A stretch of DNA of 64,000 nucleotides from Vitis vinifera. Lineage: Eukaryota; Streptophyta; Magnoliopsida; Vitales; Vitaceae. Positions 22,564 to 35,295 of the stretch are shown here, in pieces (position 1 is the stretch's first letter; each line of letters opens with the position of its first letter). Both the position numbers and the translations under genes were made by a program. The stretch is from assembly GCF_030704535.1 (NCBI RefSeq), contig NC_081809.1, forward strand, positions 885,501 through 949,500. The letters are read 5' to 3'. The notes under the pieces are model-generated. The model did not search any database, had not been told where the DNA came from, and saw only the letters and a program-made list of their open reading frames with translations.

Positions 22564-24440
22564 TTTTGGGGAAGTGAAGAGGAGATCACAGCTTGAATGT
22601 GTGTTGGAGAGGGAGAGGGAGATGGGATGTGATTTAAAGAGGAGTTTTCAGTTTTGGCGATTGCATTTTCAGAGATGGTGGGGAAGGTGAGGTGATGCTT
22701 TCGCTTGTTTTTTCATCTTTCTTTGATTACAAGCGAAGAAAGAGTTGGAAGTTGGGCTGTGAATTGGGCTGGTCTGGGGCCCACTATACTGCCAGTCAGC
22801 CCATAAAGTTTCCATATTTGGGCTCAGAATGAGCATCCTAGTTCTCTCCCCTTTTTTCCCCTTAAAGGTTGTGTTTGGATATTATTTTAATAAAAAGGAA
22901 AGCAAAAATATTACCATGAGGAAGAAAAATGTCAAAACCTTTTATTCCCATTATACTTTTCTTTTTTGCATTTCTTTCTACTTGTTATCTTTTTTTCTTA
23001 TAACTTTCATGTCATGTTTGGTTTTTAGAAAATTTGAAGAAAAATATAAAATAAATAAAAAATAAAACGAAAAAACGAAAAAAAAAAAAAAATAAATTTA
23101 AAATTAATAAATCATTTTACATACCTTTTTAATTTAAAAATAGAAAAAGACAATGTACAAGTTGAATTACTTACGTGTTAAAGGAGACAAGCCTCCCTTA
23201 ATAAAAGCTTGGTGGGTGAGGTGTTAACTCCAAACCAATAAAAGGACCCATCATTAATATATAGCCTTTTTATAATTTGAATGAGATAAATTATTAAAAT
23301 TCTTAAAATATTATTTATATTTTTAATCATGTCTCATAATAATTTATAAAATAAATATCTTAAAATTTTATTTTTAATTCAAATTTTGCTAAATTGTTTT
23401 TAAATATAGTTAATAAGACTTATTAGGATTTGGACATTTAACTTTCCAATAATTATTTCCTTTTTAGTCTCCATGTTTGACTTAAAAAAACTTTCAAATT
23501 AAATAATAGAAATAAAAAATTTTGACTGCTTTAAAATATTTTTATTCTTTGATTTAATTGGTCAATATTTTTGTGTACGGTAAAAAGGAATAATGTAACT
23601 GGGATTTTTATTTTATTTTTCTATATTTTCGTATATGCAATTATTTAGAGGTGTGATTTGCCAATAGAAAATTTCTCTTTTTGTTTTTTTTTGTTTTTAT
23701 TTTAAATTATTGATTAATAAAAAGAGACTTCCCTTCTCCATGACCTACCTGCAGCCAGTTGTACGTTTTGGAAATGTTCCATTAATGACTTGAAGGGACC
23801 TTCGACCTCAAGCCGCGTAATAAAAACATTTGTGACTTGAATTCGGCACCCACCCTTGTGACAAAGAAGGAAGCCAAATAGGAAAAATAAATAAAAATAA
23901 AAAGGGAGAATTACCCAGAAGGGAATAATTATTAGTACGCTCACTCATCTTAATAATTATTAGAAAATAATTTTATCATTACATATATTTTTTATATTAT
24001 TTGTAAATAAATTTGAGATTGTCAATGATATGGAGTCTATATATGATGATAAGTACAGGTCATCAACAGTACATTTCTCAAAATCGAAAAAATTGTTGTT
24101 TACTTTTGAATGATCAATTGACTGTTTAAAAATTTACTATTTTTTCTTCTTTTTTTTCAAAAAAATTGAGAATTTTTAAAAAACTTTGTAAAAAAAATAA
24201 ATTTCAATATATCATAAATAAAAACAATATCCTAATGTTATTATATCATTTTATAATTAAAATTTCAATTAAAATTTTTGTTACCATAATAAAATGAATA
24301 ATTATTTTTTACAAGCACTCATCAAATATTATATAAATATTCAATTGACTAACACACACCTATTAAATGAAATAACTTACAATTATTTATTGAGTAATAT
24401 AGCACATAAAAAAATTAAACAAAAATAAATTAAATTATGT

Positions 24441-24950
24441 TGTAATATATTGTAATGATAGTGTATTTATATTGTAAGTATAATGTATTTATATTGTACC
24501 TATATTTTATTCCAAAAGTAATAATTCCAAAAGTAATAATTCAAAAAATGTTTATTCATACCCTATTGATATTAACACATCGTATCAATATATTAATAAT
24601 ATTCATATAGTGCATTTAAATTATTTAATAATTTATATATATATATATATATATATAAAATAAAATAAAAACTACGAGTCTCATTAATTCAAATTAGTAT
24701 TTCATTTGGTTTCATAAATTATTTGTAATATATGTTGTGAAATATGGTTTGATAATATAAAATTATCATTTTTTATAAAAAAAAAATCAAAATTTTCCTA
24801 ATTAGGTTTTATTGTAATGTAAGTGTATTTATATTATAATTATAACATATTTTTGTTATACTTGTATTTAGAATAAAAGTAATAATCTTAAAAATCACTT
24901 TTTATACCTTATTAATATTCAACATATTAAATATATTAACATCACCCACT
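24441..24950. repeat. Pair of diverged direct repeats
   Basis: Two segments of about 150 bases (24441-24605 and 24810-24950) share the order: attgtaatg, gtgtatttatattgta/ataa, a middle T-rich block, aaaagtaataat, and ataccctattgatatt/ataccttattaatatt. Substitutions and small gaps are frequent. Confidence 0.6.
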
Positions 24951-25145
24951 TTAAGGAAAAAAAAAATACTATGCAAAGAAAAAAAAATCATAAAAATTTG
25001 TAAAAATTATTTTATTCTAAAAATTAAAAAAAAAATGATTAAACATTCTCCATTATTTTCTTATTATTTTTAGATAATTTGAATGAAAAATTAAACATTT
25101 TATCTTCCTTAAATTTAATACAAAAACATAATTTATCAATTTAAA

Positions 25146-25148
<3 letters not shown>

Positions 25149-25177
<29 letters not shown>
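25149..25177. repeat. (TA)n microsatellite
   Basis: Uninterrupted TA run just left of the LTR-like repeat at 25284. Confidence 0.95.
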
Positions 25178-25181
<4 letters not shown>

Positions 25182-25283
25182 AAATCATCATTTTTATTAT
25201 AAAATTATCAAACTTATTTTGTTCTTAATAAACTTAAAAATTAGAATTAAAAAAATGTAAAAAAAAAAAAAACAATAAATGAT

Positions 25284-25720
25284 TGTGGACCCTGCATTTC
25301 GGCTCATGCGTTTCCCACTTGATGGCGAGCTCGAATTTGATTTGAAAAATGATTTTATTTATTAGAAAATGACTTGGAGTCGCCATTTATTTTTGTTTTA
25401 TTTTTAAAGGGTAAATAAAATAAAAAAGAAAACTCTAAGTGTGACTCCTTATTTCGGAAAAGGTGGTCTACGAAAAATCGAATCGGACTCGAAGATCAGG
25501 TTACTTATCAGAAAAGTACAATAAAGACCGTAGCACCCCCTCTAAGTCCCTAAAGTCGGGTCTCTACTAATAAAATGAAGCTGACATGACAATCAATAAG
25601 AAAATCAATGGATACTCAAATCGATCATGCACATATGGGAATCAAAACATACATAGAGAATGACCAGAATGGGAGTGGTTGCATACCTGGGCCACGAACG
25701 AGCAATGCGTTATCATAAAA
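25284..25720 (+). mobile_element. LTR-retrotransposon LTR fragment, family A (first copy)
   Basis: Opens with tgtggaccctgcatttcggc and matches 34691-35150 closely over about 430 bases. Shared landmarks are gcgtttcccact, gacttggagtcgcca, taagtgtgac, caggttacttatc and aagtccctaaagtcg. The TG start fits an LTR 5' end. I associate this family with grapevine Gypsy-type repeats, from memory only. No gag-pol coding is visible near it. Confidence 0.65.
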
Positions 25721-25789
25721 ATAAAGTGTACAATAAGGAGCACAAAACATATCACTCACATCACCAAACAGAAATTAAAATTGTTCGAG

Positions 25790-26627
25790 GGAAAACTTGA
25801 TTTTTGAAATTTATTTTGAAAATTTGAATCTTAGAGATTATTTGAAAATTGGATTTTTAGAAATTAAATGTAAGAATGTGAATTTTAGAAATTGAATTTG
25901 AAGGAAATTGGAATTTTGAAAATTATTTGAGAGTTTGGGATTTAAAAAAAAAATTAAATTACGAAAATTGGGACTTTGGAAATTAAATTTTGAAAGAAAT
26001 CATAATTGAAATTTATTTGAGAAGTAGAAAATAAGAAAATTGAAGTATAAAAATTGAAAATATTGGAAATCATTCGAAGGTAGAATTTTTAGAAATAAAT
26101 GAATAAAATGATAATAATAATGATAATAATAAGTAAAAGTAAGTAACAGAATAAATACGATAATTAGAATATTAGGAATTGAAAATTAAGTTCGGAAATT
26201 GGAAAATTGGAATTTCAGATAACTAAATTTGGAAATCAAAATTTTGAAGAATTATTTAAAGACGCAATTTTAAGTAAATGAATAAGTGAATGGAATAATA
26301 ATAATGATGAAATAATAATTATTGGATAAATAATTGCGGAAGTTAGGATCTCGAAAATTGGAAATTGAACTTAGGGATTGGAAATTTAAAGAATTATTTA
26401 GAGATAGAATTTTAAATAAATGAACAAGTGAATGAATAAATGAATAGAATAATGAAGATAATAACGATTGGATAAATAATTGCGAAAATTAGAATTTTTA
26501 GAAATTAGAAGTTGAATTTAAAGATTGGAAAGAGATGGGATTTTAAATATATGAATAAGTGAATAAGTAAATAAATGGAATAATAATAATAACGAAAATC
26601 ATCATTAAACAAATGAATGTGAATAGT
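25790..26627. repeat. A-rich degenerate repeat field, left part
   Basis: Irregular repetition of short phrases such as ttggaattttgaaaattatt, aataataatgataataat and aaatgaataagtgaat. It is strand-asymmetric (A+G rich on the plus strand). It resumes at 28639 after the solo LTR, which shows that the two halves were once continuous. Confidence 0.7.
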
Positions 26628-26632
26628 GGAAT

Positions 26633-28638
26633 TGTAACGCCCAAGTTTTTACATTTAGGGGTAATTTAGGCAATTATTAATTTAATAATTTAATTAATTA
26701 ATTAATTAATTTAATAAAAGGAATATGGGTGAAAATGTAATTTTACGAATAAATACCCTAGGTATAAATTAGAATTCTATTATTCCTGTTCTTTTCTGAA
26801 TCACGTTTCTGTTTGCAGAGAGTTCCTAAGAACGTAAGATTGGAGTTGGATTTCAGGGTTTGAAGAACATATCTCTATAAGTAAGATTCTAACCCCTAGA
26901 TTAATATTTTAGATTCATTAGTTAATTTTTAAGCACATAAGATATTTTTTTTGGAAAACCCAAATCTAGATTATGGTTAGTTTATTATTATTTTTTAATT
27001 CGTTTTAATATCAAATAGTGAAAATTTAATATTTTGATTTATTATTAGAATTTGGGAGATCTTAAGTTTTTTTTTTTAAAAAAAAAAAAAACGCGTGTGC
27101 ACTGGTTGCATGCGTGTGGGAACTGTGCATCCACTTTTTTTTTTGTAAGGATTTCATGGTTGAAATCTAGTTGGTGTATTTTCACATACTCTATTATTAG
27201 ACTTTGATGGATACTTGGGTATGTAATATTTAATAGTAGCAGGACTCCGTATTGTTAGACTTTGATGGGTACTTGAGTACTGAGTACTATATTATTTAAT
27301 AATGGCAAGGATTTGTGTTATTAGAAACAAATTGGGAATTTATTAAATTATTTAAATAAGGAATAGATTAGTTAAATTATAGATAAATAGTAATAATTAT
27401 TTCATCTTATATTTTGTTAGGTGAAGAGTAGAATTTTAGGATTATTTTCTCTCCAAAGTTTTTGAGGACTTCTTTTGAGGTAAGGGAAATTAATGTAGTT
27501 ATTATTTTGTTAGAAACAAATTTTTATATACATCTTTTGGAAATATTTTGAATTAATATTCGCTTTATGCATGGATCAAATATGTTTTGTATGAAAAGTA
27601 TGTTAGAACTTTATATTTTGTTTACAATAGAAAAATGTGGAGATATTATGTTTTGCAAATTCGAATAATTGAAATAAGTTTTTGACTCTGGTTTGTTTGG
27701 TCATTGTCAACAGGATATAATAGTTAACTTCTGACTTTTTGACCTTTGTCAACGGAATATAATAATTGACCTTTACATTTCTTGGTGGGGAATGTAATTG
27801 ATTTGGACCCCAGCCTCTAGGGGTTTGGTTAAAGGTTACTAGTACTAGTAGTGTTTGGTTCTGTCCACCTTAAATGAACAATTTGAGGCTAGCCACCCAT
27901 TTGAAAAGTCTCACCTAATTGGGCACCCTTTGATGTTTGATGACCAAAGTAAATAAATTATTGGAATGTTTTGACTGAATTTGATATGAAAATGTTTGAA
28001 TCAGAAATAAAGGCATATAGTTAGAAATTTTGAATGTATTGGCAAAAATAAAATAAAATTAACTCACAGGTTTATGAAAATGATTGATTACAATGTCTCC
28101 TATTTTGCAAGTGAATTTGAAATATTTGATCCATGGACTGCATTAATGTTCCTTATTAGGTTGTGAGCTCATTCCTATTTGTTGACTACTTTTCAGGTAC
28201 CCTTAGTTCGGGTGAGGAGTGATGGTTAGGCTAAGGAATGGTCATCATTAGGATTTGACTTAGGATTTTATGTTGGTTTTTGTTTAACCGTTAGTTATGT
28301 TCATTTGGATCTTTTGGTATTTGGAAGCTATTTGGATATTGATCCTTTAAATTTTATGTTAGTTCAAAGTTGAGTTTTGGAGATTTTGAAATTTGTTTTA
28401 GTACTTGAATTATTTAAGTTTGCAAATATTTGGACAATGGATTTTGGATAATGGATGTTTTAGTTTTGGAATTGAATTTTGAGGATTTTAGATTTTGTTC
28501 CGCTACTTTGAATAGGTATTTGATAATTGGTAACTTTCGATTACAAGATAATTTTTTGGGTCAGGTTACATTGTAAGTCTTCGGGTTTGAAGTGTAAAAT
28601 GATCGTCATGCCATTAGAGTGGGTCTTGGGGCGTGACA
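26633..28638 (+). mobile_element. Solo LTR (about 2.0 kb), probably Ty3/Gypsy
   Basis: Starts TGTAACGCCC and ends GGGGCGTGACA. The terminal inverted match (TGTAACGCCC against TGTCACGCCC) is typical of an LTR. Flanks are ggaat (26628-26632) and gaaat (28639-28643), a 5-bp target duplication with one mismatch. The same A-rich repeat field continues on both sides. There is no internal coding and no second LTR, so a solo LTR is the simplest reading. The Gypsy assignment is inferred from the terminal sequence type and length. Confidence 0.75.
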
Positions 28639-28643
28639 GAAAT

Positions 28644-29520
28644 TTTTGAGATTGAAAAGTAGATTTGGAATTCAGATTTTTGAAGAGTTGAACTTTAATG
28701 ATTGGAATTTTTAAAAGAAATGAATAAATAAATAAATGGAATTATAATAATAATGACCAAAATGATATTTAAACGAATGAAAGTGAATAGTAGAATTTTT
28801 TATATTGAAAATTAAATTTGGAAGTCAAATTTTTGAAAAATTGAAATTTAATAATTGGAACTTTTAAAAGAGATAAATAAATAAATATGGAATAATAATA
28901 ATAATAACAAAAATAATACTTAAACAAGTGAAAGTGAATAGCTGAATTTTTTAGATTGAAAATTAAATTTGGAAGTCAGATTTTTGAAGAATTGAACTTT
29001 AATGATTTTGGAGTTTTAAAAAAATAATAATAATAACAAAAATAATGTTTAAACGAATGAATGTGAAAATTGGAATTTTTGAGATTTGAAAATTAAACTT
29101 GGAAGACGAAGTTTTGAGAAATAATAATAATAATAATAATAATAATTAAATAAATGAATGTGAAAATTGTATTTGAAATGAATTAGAATTTTAGAAATTA
29201 AATTTGAAATAAATCAGAATTTCATAAATTAGAGTTTTGGAGATTATTTGAAAATTAATTAATTCTTTTTTTAAAAAATAATAAATAAATAAATGAAGTT
29301 TTGGAAATTAAGCCTAAAAATTGGAGCTTTCGAGATTAAATTAAAATTTTGAATTTTGAAAACTAACTCTGGAAATTGAGAATTTGAAAATTATTCAAAA
29401 ATGGAAACTTTGAAAATCAGATTTTTTTATAAAAAAAAAATTGAGAAATTAAACTTTGGAAATGAGGATTTTGAAAGTTAAATTTGGAAGTTAAAACAAA
29501 TGGAAAATTACACCTTGATA
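28644..29520. repeat. A-rich degenerate repeat field, right part
   Basis: Continuation of the 25790-26627 repeat field after the inserted solo LTR: repeated gaattttt/gaaattaaattt/ggaag phrases, taataa runs including (TAA)n at 29120-29147, and aaacgaatgaatgtgaa repeated about every 130-150 bases (near 28770, 28920, 29050, 29150). Confidence 0.65.
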
Positions 29521-30890
29521 TCAAAGATGAATAATTTGAATAGATAAATAAATATAAGAATAAAAGGGTATGGGTCGTTGGGGATGTGGGCCAAGGGTGG
29601 CCATGCAAGATGGGGGACATTTGGATATGGGCCCAAGGTTGGACATGGGTCCAACCAACTTTTTGGGCAACTAGGCTTCCAGCAGGTTGGGCATTTGGGT
29701 CGCCATAGTTTAATTATATAGCACCATTTAGTAGACTGCATCACTTGGTATTAGATCTCTTGTGCAGACCAAGACTTTTATCTCCAAGTTGCAATGCCCA
29801 CCTTAGAGAACACAACGGTCCGCAATTCATTAAAACAGAAGCCTCCGAACGAGCTATCCCATATCCAACTAGTACAACAGCTGGACTTTAGAGCCTTAGC
29901 CCCAACCAAGAAACCCAAGGCCATAATCACCCTGAAACGAAGTTCCGGGTTGTCTTTCGAACATAAATACTCAGCAAGAGCGCGGAGGATTTTCATATTA
30001 GCGGCATGTTCACCCGAAACAACTTTTATTTGATTTTTCTTTCCAACCTGTTTAGTTGTCGTTACATCACCAGCAGTATATGCGGAAAAGAGTGCGCATC
30101 CTTTAAGCGTTCAACTCTGTTCAGGGTGTCGGTGGTAAGGAGAAGGTGGTGAGATGAAGGTATTTGCAATGGGTATGATTATTGGAGAAAACGGGCGTGA
30201 TGAGTGGAATGGGCAGCCAGCAGTGGGTACAATGAGCATGAAAGAGGATAAGATGGGTATGAAGGTTTAAAATGGAGCGGGATGGAGGCGGCCTTGTGCA
30301 TGGGGCTTCATGCATGTGAATGAGAAGTGAATAACAGGTTCGATGAGCATGCGTGAGAGGGTCCGAATGGTCTTGTCACATAAACGAATAGCATAATAAT
30401 CACACAAACACAAAGCATAAAGAACATGCAACTCATACAGGGGAGAAAACAGGGACCAAGTAAACAAAAAAAAAATCATAATCACGCTTAACTCGTTAGA
30501 TAGTCAAAGCAAGTATCTAAATACCAGCAAGAAGCGTAATGTAGCTACGAAAATGGAGATCCCAAAATGTGAAATAGTTAAACCTGAGCGACTCCCTTTA
30601 AACAAAAATTTGCTTGGCCTCTAGCAACCTGTTGTCTTCTTCCTCTGTTCATCTCTGTAAAAAACTCCCTTGCTCCTTCTTTTCCTTTTTTTCTTACCCT
30701 TTGGAAAAATATCTTTCTCCTGCCAGTCCTCTACCTGCTTTCCTGTGCACCCCTCATCAATCTCCATCCTCAACCACCGTCATGGACCGGCTGCTGAAGG
30801 ATCACCACACGTCCATGGGAGGTCCCCCCACCCTCACTGAAAATGCTCCCCGGCTTCTTAATGAAAGCCAACAAAATAATAAATAAAAAA
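29521..30890. other. Higher-GC segment, probable retroelement tail with gene-like scraps
   Basis: Includes a tract with repeated atgggcc/gggtcc phrases (29570-29700). A minus-strand open stretch follows at about 29778-30090, giving GEHAANMKILRALAEYL and ALGFLVGAKAL. At 30614-30886 a plus-strand frame rich in Ser/Pro is open. The minus-strand stretch has helical-repeat character and looks like captured or decayed gene sequence; I could not identify it. There is no complete gene. Confidence 0.4.
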
Positions 30891-33800
30891 AACTAAAAAC
30901 CTTTGGTTTGTAAAAAAAATGGGTCTACAATGATATTATTTTGAAAATATTTTTTAGAAGTGTTTTTGTTTTAAATAGTAAATTTAAATAACAAAATATA
31001 TATAAATAATATTTAAACTAAAATTTTGATTTAAAATTTAAATGTCAATAATTACAATAAATGTGGACCCATGCACCATAAATGTCTTGACAAATCAAGT
31101 CAAATGCTTTAAATGTTTTGAATTTTATAAGTTTTAGTTGAAGAACAGTTTTGGTATTTAAGTCTATTAAAGTCATTCCCAACAATTATTAGAAGATACC
31201 ACCCTTTTCAGTAATTATTTCAGCCCAGCCCACTCTATTAGGCAATTCTTCCTAATAAAATTATGAAAGTGTGAGGGCCAATTTGGAACTGTTTTTTACA
31301 ACAGGTCAAAATAATAATAATAGTAATAAATAATTAAAAACTATTTTTATTTTTAAAAATTAGAAATATAATTTTTTTAATTATATATATTTACCGTTTT
31401 AAAAAATAATTATACAAACATAAAAAATAATAAAAATAAAACATTACATATAAAATTTATTTTTAAAATATTAAAAATAAGTTTAAAACATTTTAGGTTT
31501 CAAACATATTTTTATTTTACACAAATCAGATTACAGCTTTTAAAAACTGTTATAAAAAACAAAATTGTTTTTGAAATTAATTATCAAATAGGTCCTTCAT
31601 TCTTATGAAAATATGAATACCGAAAATAATTTTTGTATATTTTTAAATTATTGATTTTCATGCAGAATATGAAAAGTAAACAAAGTTGGTTTTTTAAAAG
31701 TATGTAAAATAAATTTATAAATTTTAAATTTATTTTTTTATCTTCTTCAATCATATTTCTTTTTCTATTTTTTTGTTTTTTATATCTGAATTAGAAAATT
31801 TCGGAAACAACCCTTGGGAATGACAATTTGTGTTGGTGAGTTATGTTGTTGTCTTATCCAAAGTTTAGATATTTTACTATGTAGATTAACCTAGACCCGA
31901 TACAAATGATAATCATATATAAAATATAAACTTAGATAGTACATAATTATTAAATACATAACACCTCGTATAACTCATTTAATGATAATGTTATTTTATT
32001 TAATAATAAATTAAATTAAATCAACTGAGCTACCCCTTAGGTTTATTTCAACCAATTCAACAAAATATGTTATAACTTAATTAACCTATTTATTTAGAAA
32101 TAAATTAAACAATTATTAAAATTAAATAATTTATAATTATAATTAGATTAATCATTAATATTATTAAATAGATCAAATGGGATCAAATTCATGCAGTTTG
32201 ACCAAAAAAATTATTTATTTATTTAACACGAATTTAACCCAAAACTAATTATACAGACCTAAATATGTTTTCCCAATTATATTAATTCAAACTTGCAAAA
32301 AATATATTGATTTTGAGTCATATTAATAATGTTAGTGATAACGATCATGATAATGATCATTCAAATAATTCAAGTCAATGAGCTGCGTTTTTGTCAAACG
32401 AGTGAGCTGCATTTCCATGTTTATCTCCAACGACTCTATCATATATCAAACTTTATTATCATCTAATAAACATAATATTAATAACATATTTAAAGAAGTA
32501 TACAAAAGTATTTTTAGCAATTTTAAATTTTTATTTAATTTTATTTCTGGTATGTATTTTATTTTTCTTACATTTCTTCAACCAAGTATAACACAAAACA
32601 ATGTAAGTTGATATTAATCTACAAAACGGAATCTCACGTCATTAATAAAAAATCGTCCAAAGTAAACTACATTCAAATTTGATAGAAATCATAATAAAAA
32701 ATAAAGTTTATGGATATCCAAAATTATCGAAAATTTTGTGGATATTATCGTTATTAAATAGAGGAGGCGTGTGAAAAAGGAGAACCTTGAATGCCGGTGG
32801 GTCTATGGTCGGGAGATGGGCACGTCGATGGACCCCTGGATTTCATGGTCCAAGGCTCCGAGCTCTGTCCTTCACTCGATCGACATTTGTAGGTGGCTGG
32901 TGCCTTGCGAATCACGCTGTACTACGTTCACATGTTGTCAACAAACGTTTGAGTCAGGTTCAATCTGCAGTTTCCATCGATATGGGGATTACACGTCGAC
33001 GGACCCACTTCTCCCACAGTGGTCTCTGGCAATTTAATGCAACTGCCCCACAACTTTGTTTTACGCCCAAATCTTTTATACAACTATACGTCTCTTTGAC
33101 TTAAAAAGATTGAAATGGGATGAAATATAAAAAGGGTGGTCTGATGTTCCAAAAAACCGATGAACCAAAAGCAGGGATGGCAACGTCCAGTGCGGCACGT
33201 TGTCCCTCTCAAGTCTCAACCCGTCCCTTTTATTCAAAATAAATATTATTTTTATTTTATTAAAAATAAATCAAATGAACCAAAACAAGGTAGGTTGGAT
33301 GTGATAATTCGTTATACCTACCCGTCTTGTCCGTTTAATTTAAATAATAATAATAATTTTAAAAATTATTTTAATTTTTAAATTATATTAAAATAAATAT
33401 ATTTTATAAATAATTATAATATTATAATTTTTATAATTTATGTTATTGATAAGTATTTTATCATTATTATTCTTATTTATATATAAAATTAAAAAAATAA
33501 AAATTAATTTAATTTTATATATAATAGAGGTTGTGTAAGATGGAACAAGATAATACTCAAATCCATTCATGACTTTAAAAAAAATCTCAAATTTATTTAT
33601 TTAAAATTTAAACTCGTTCCATTAGAGAATGAATGGGTACCAAAAAATACTCACTTCATTATCCTTGAGGAAACTATTTTATTAAAATTAGCTATACAAT
33701 TTTAAAAACATTTATAAAACTTATTTTTTTATTTCAATTATTAAAAGTAATATATTCATAAAAAATACATAAAAATATATTTTTCCCCTTCAATCTTTCA

Positions 33801-34690
33801 AAACTCAACACCTTGTTCCCAAAAATTTATTAAAATACATTCTACCCTAACTTATTAAAATGTTAATAAATAGTTTGTTAAATAAAAAATTATAGCTATA
33901 CTGAAGATCATGAATTGTTATACAAGCAATTCTCTGCATGTAAAATATCAAAATTATTGACTATAATATTTTAAAAGCATTTGAAAATTTTAAATATAGT
34001 TTTACGGTTTTACCCAATTTTATATTAGTATTCGAACCAAAGCATGAAAAAACCAATTTCATTTATAATTTTATAAAAGGATTATAATTGATAGTAAAGT
34101 CTTGATATTTAATAAGTGCACAATGCAAAATGTCGAATTTTGAACTTAAATGAATAAAGTGTAAAATATGTCACGATTGAAGTAAATTTAATCCTAAAAA
34201 CTATTACTTTTTCCACTCCACTTCTTCTCGTATATCTTACCGAATTTGTGCTGGCTCGTAATTTTTCTATTGAAATATAAAATAAAAATTAAAAATTAAT
34301 TATTTTAAATCAAAAGGTATGAAGATTCCGAGGTGGTCGGTTTATCTTTTACTCATGGCGGCTTCTTTCATGTCTACAAAGTCAAAAAATAACAAGAAAC
34401 ATGTGGATTGGTACTGCCTTTGTTCCGACTATGAAACAAAAATATTGGCAGACAGCCATTTGAAATTGCCCTCTCCTGGAGAAAAAAAATTATTTCATAC
34501 AATGGGTTAGAGCTATTGTGATGGAATTGGATAGGGATAGGAGATTGTTTTTCAAAAATGCCTATAATTAATATTTGAATTTTTTTTTTTTTTTTGAATA
34601 AGGACCTAATTAGATACGAGATTCCCTTCTTACGTTTCTCTACTTTTTCAACGTCCTGGTTCGGGATTAGGAATTTTGATCATGACCACT
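30891..34690. other. AT-rich intergenic DNA with one GC-richer island
   Basis: Mostly AT-rich low-complexity sequence. The 32770-33080 island is clearly GC-richer and contains cacgtcgatggaccc and cacgtcgacggaccc about 180 bases apart, but no frame in it matches a family I know. Around 33170-33330 and 33560-33650 are phrases like the gggatggcaac / ctcgttccatt ends of common plant dispersed repeats. No gene is supported. Confidence 0.45.
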
Positions 34691-35295
34691 TGTGGACCCC
34701 GCATTTCGGCTCATGCGTTTCCCACTCGACGGCGAGCTCGATTTTGATTTCGAAAAATGATCTTTATTGATTAAAAGAATGACTTGGAGTCGCCACTTAT
34801 TTTTGTTTTATTTTTAAAGGGTAAACAAAATAAGAAATAAAAATCCTAAGTGTGACCCCTTAGTTTGGAAAAGGCGGTCTGCGAAAAACCGGATCGGGTT
34901 CGGGGGTCAGGTTACTTATCGGGAAGGTACGGTAAAGATCGTAGTACCCCTTTAAGTCCCTAAAGTCGAGTCTCTATTAATAAAGTGAAGCAATCATGGC
35001 AATTGATGAGTAAATCAATGAATACCCAAAGTGATCATGCACGTATGAGAGTTTGAATATACATAGACAATGATCAGATGAAAAGTGGGTACGTAACTCG
35101 GTAATAAGCCACCATGCACTATCAAGAGAGAGGGTTAGTGCATAATTAAGGAATAATAGCATGCATGTCAGGAGTAGGGTAAATCAATCATGTATGATAA
35201 TCAAAGCAAACAATCAATCATAAAGTCACATATGTCGGGCTTCCACCAAAACCCATTTATTTTGCATGAATTAATATTACAGATTCCATTATTCC
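34691..35295 (+). mobile_element. LTR-retrotransposon LTR fragment, family A (second copy), left arm of palindrome
   Basis: Starts tgtggaccccgcatttcggc and matches the 25284 copy. From about 35072 to 35295 it is also the left arm of a long inverted repeat. No coding sequence of the element is attached. Confidence 0.65.

Larger units (their letters stand above)
22564..25283. other. Chitinase-like upstream region and AT-rich intergenic DNA
   Basis: 22564-22800 should hold the 5' untranslated region and proximal promoter of the chitinase-like gene. Further right the sequence is very AT-rich, with no supported gene. A diverged direct duplication occurs at about 24441-24605 and 24810-24950, and TA microsatellites at 24633-24656 and 25149-25177. 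Confidence 0.5.

Noticed and set aside
30614..30886. Ser/Pro-rich plus-strand frame as a gene
   Set aside because: No domain or conserved start context and it lies in probable retroelement sequence; not supported beyond being open.
25284..35295. One intact autonomous LTR retrotransposon between the two family A copies
   Set aside because: No gag, protease, reverse transcriptase or integrase motifs are readable in between, and the second copy merges into a palindrome.
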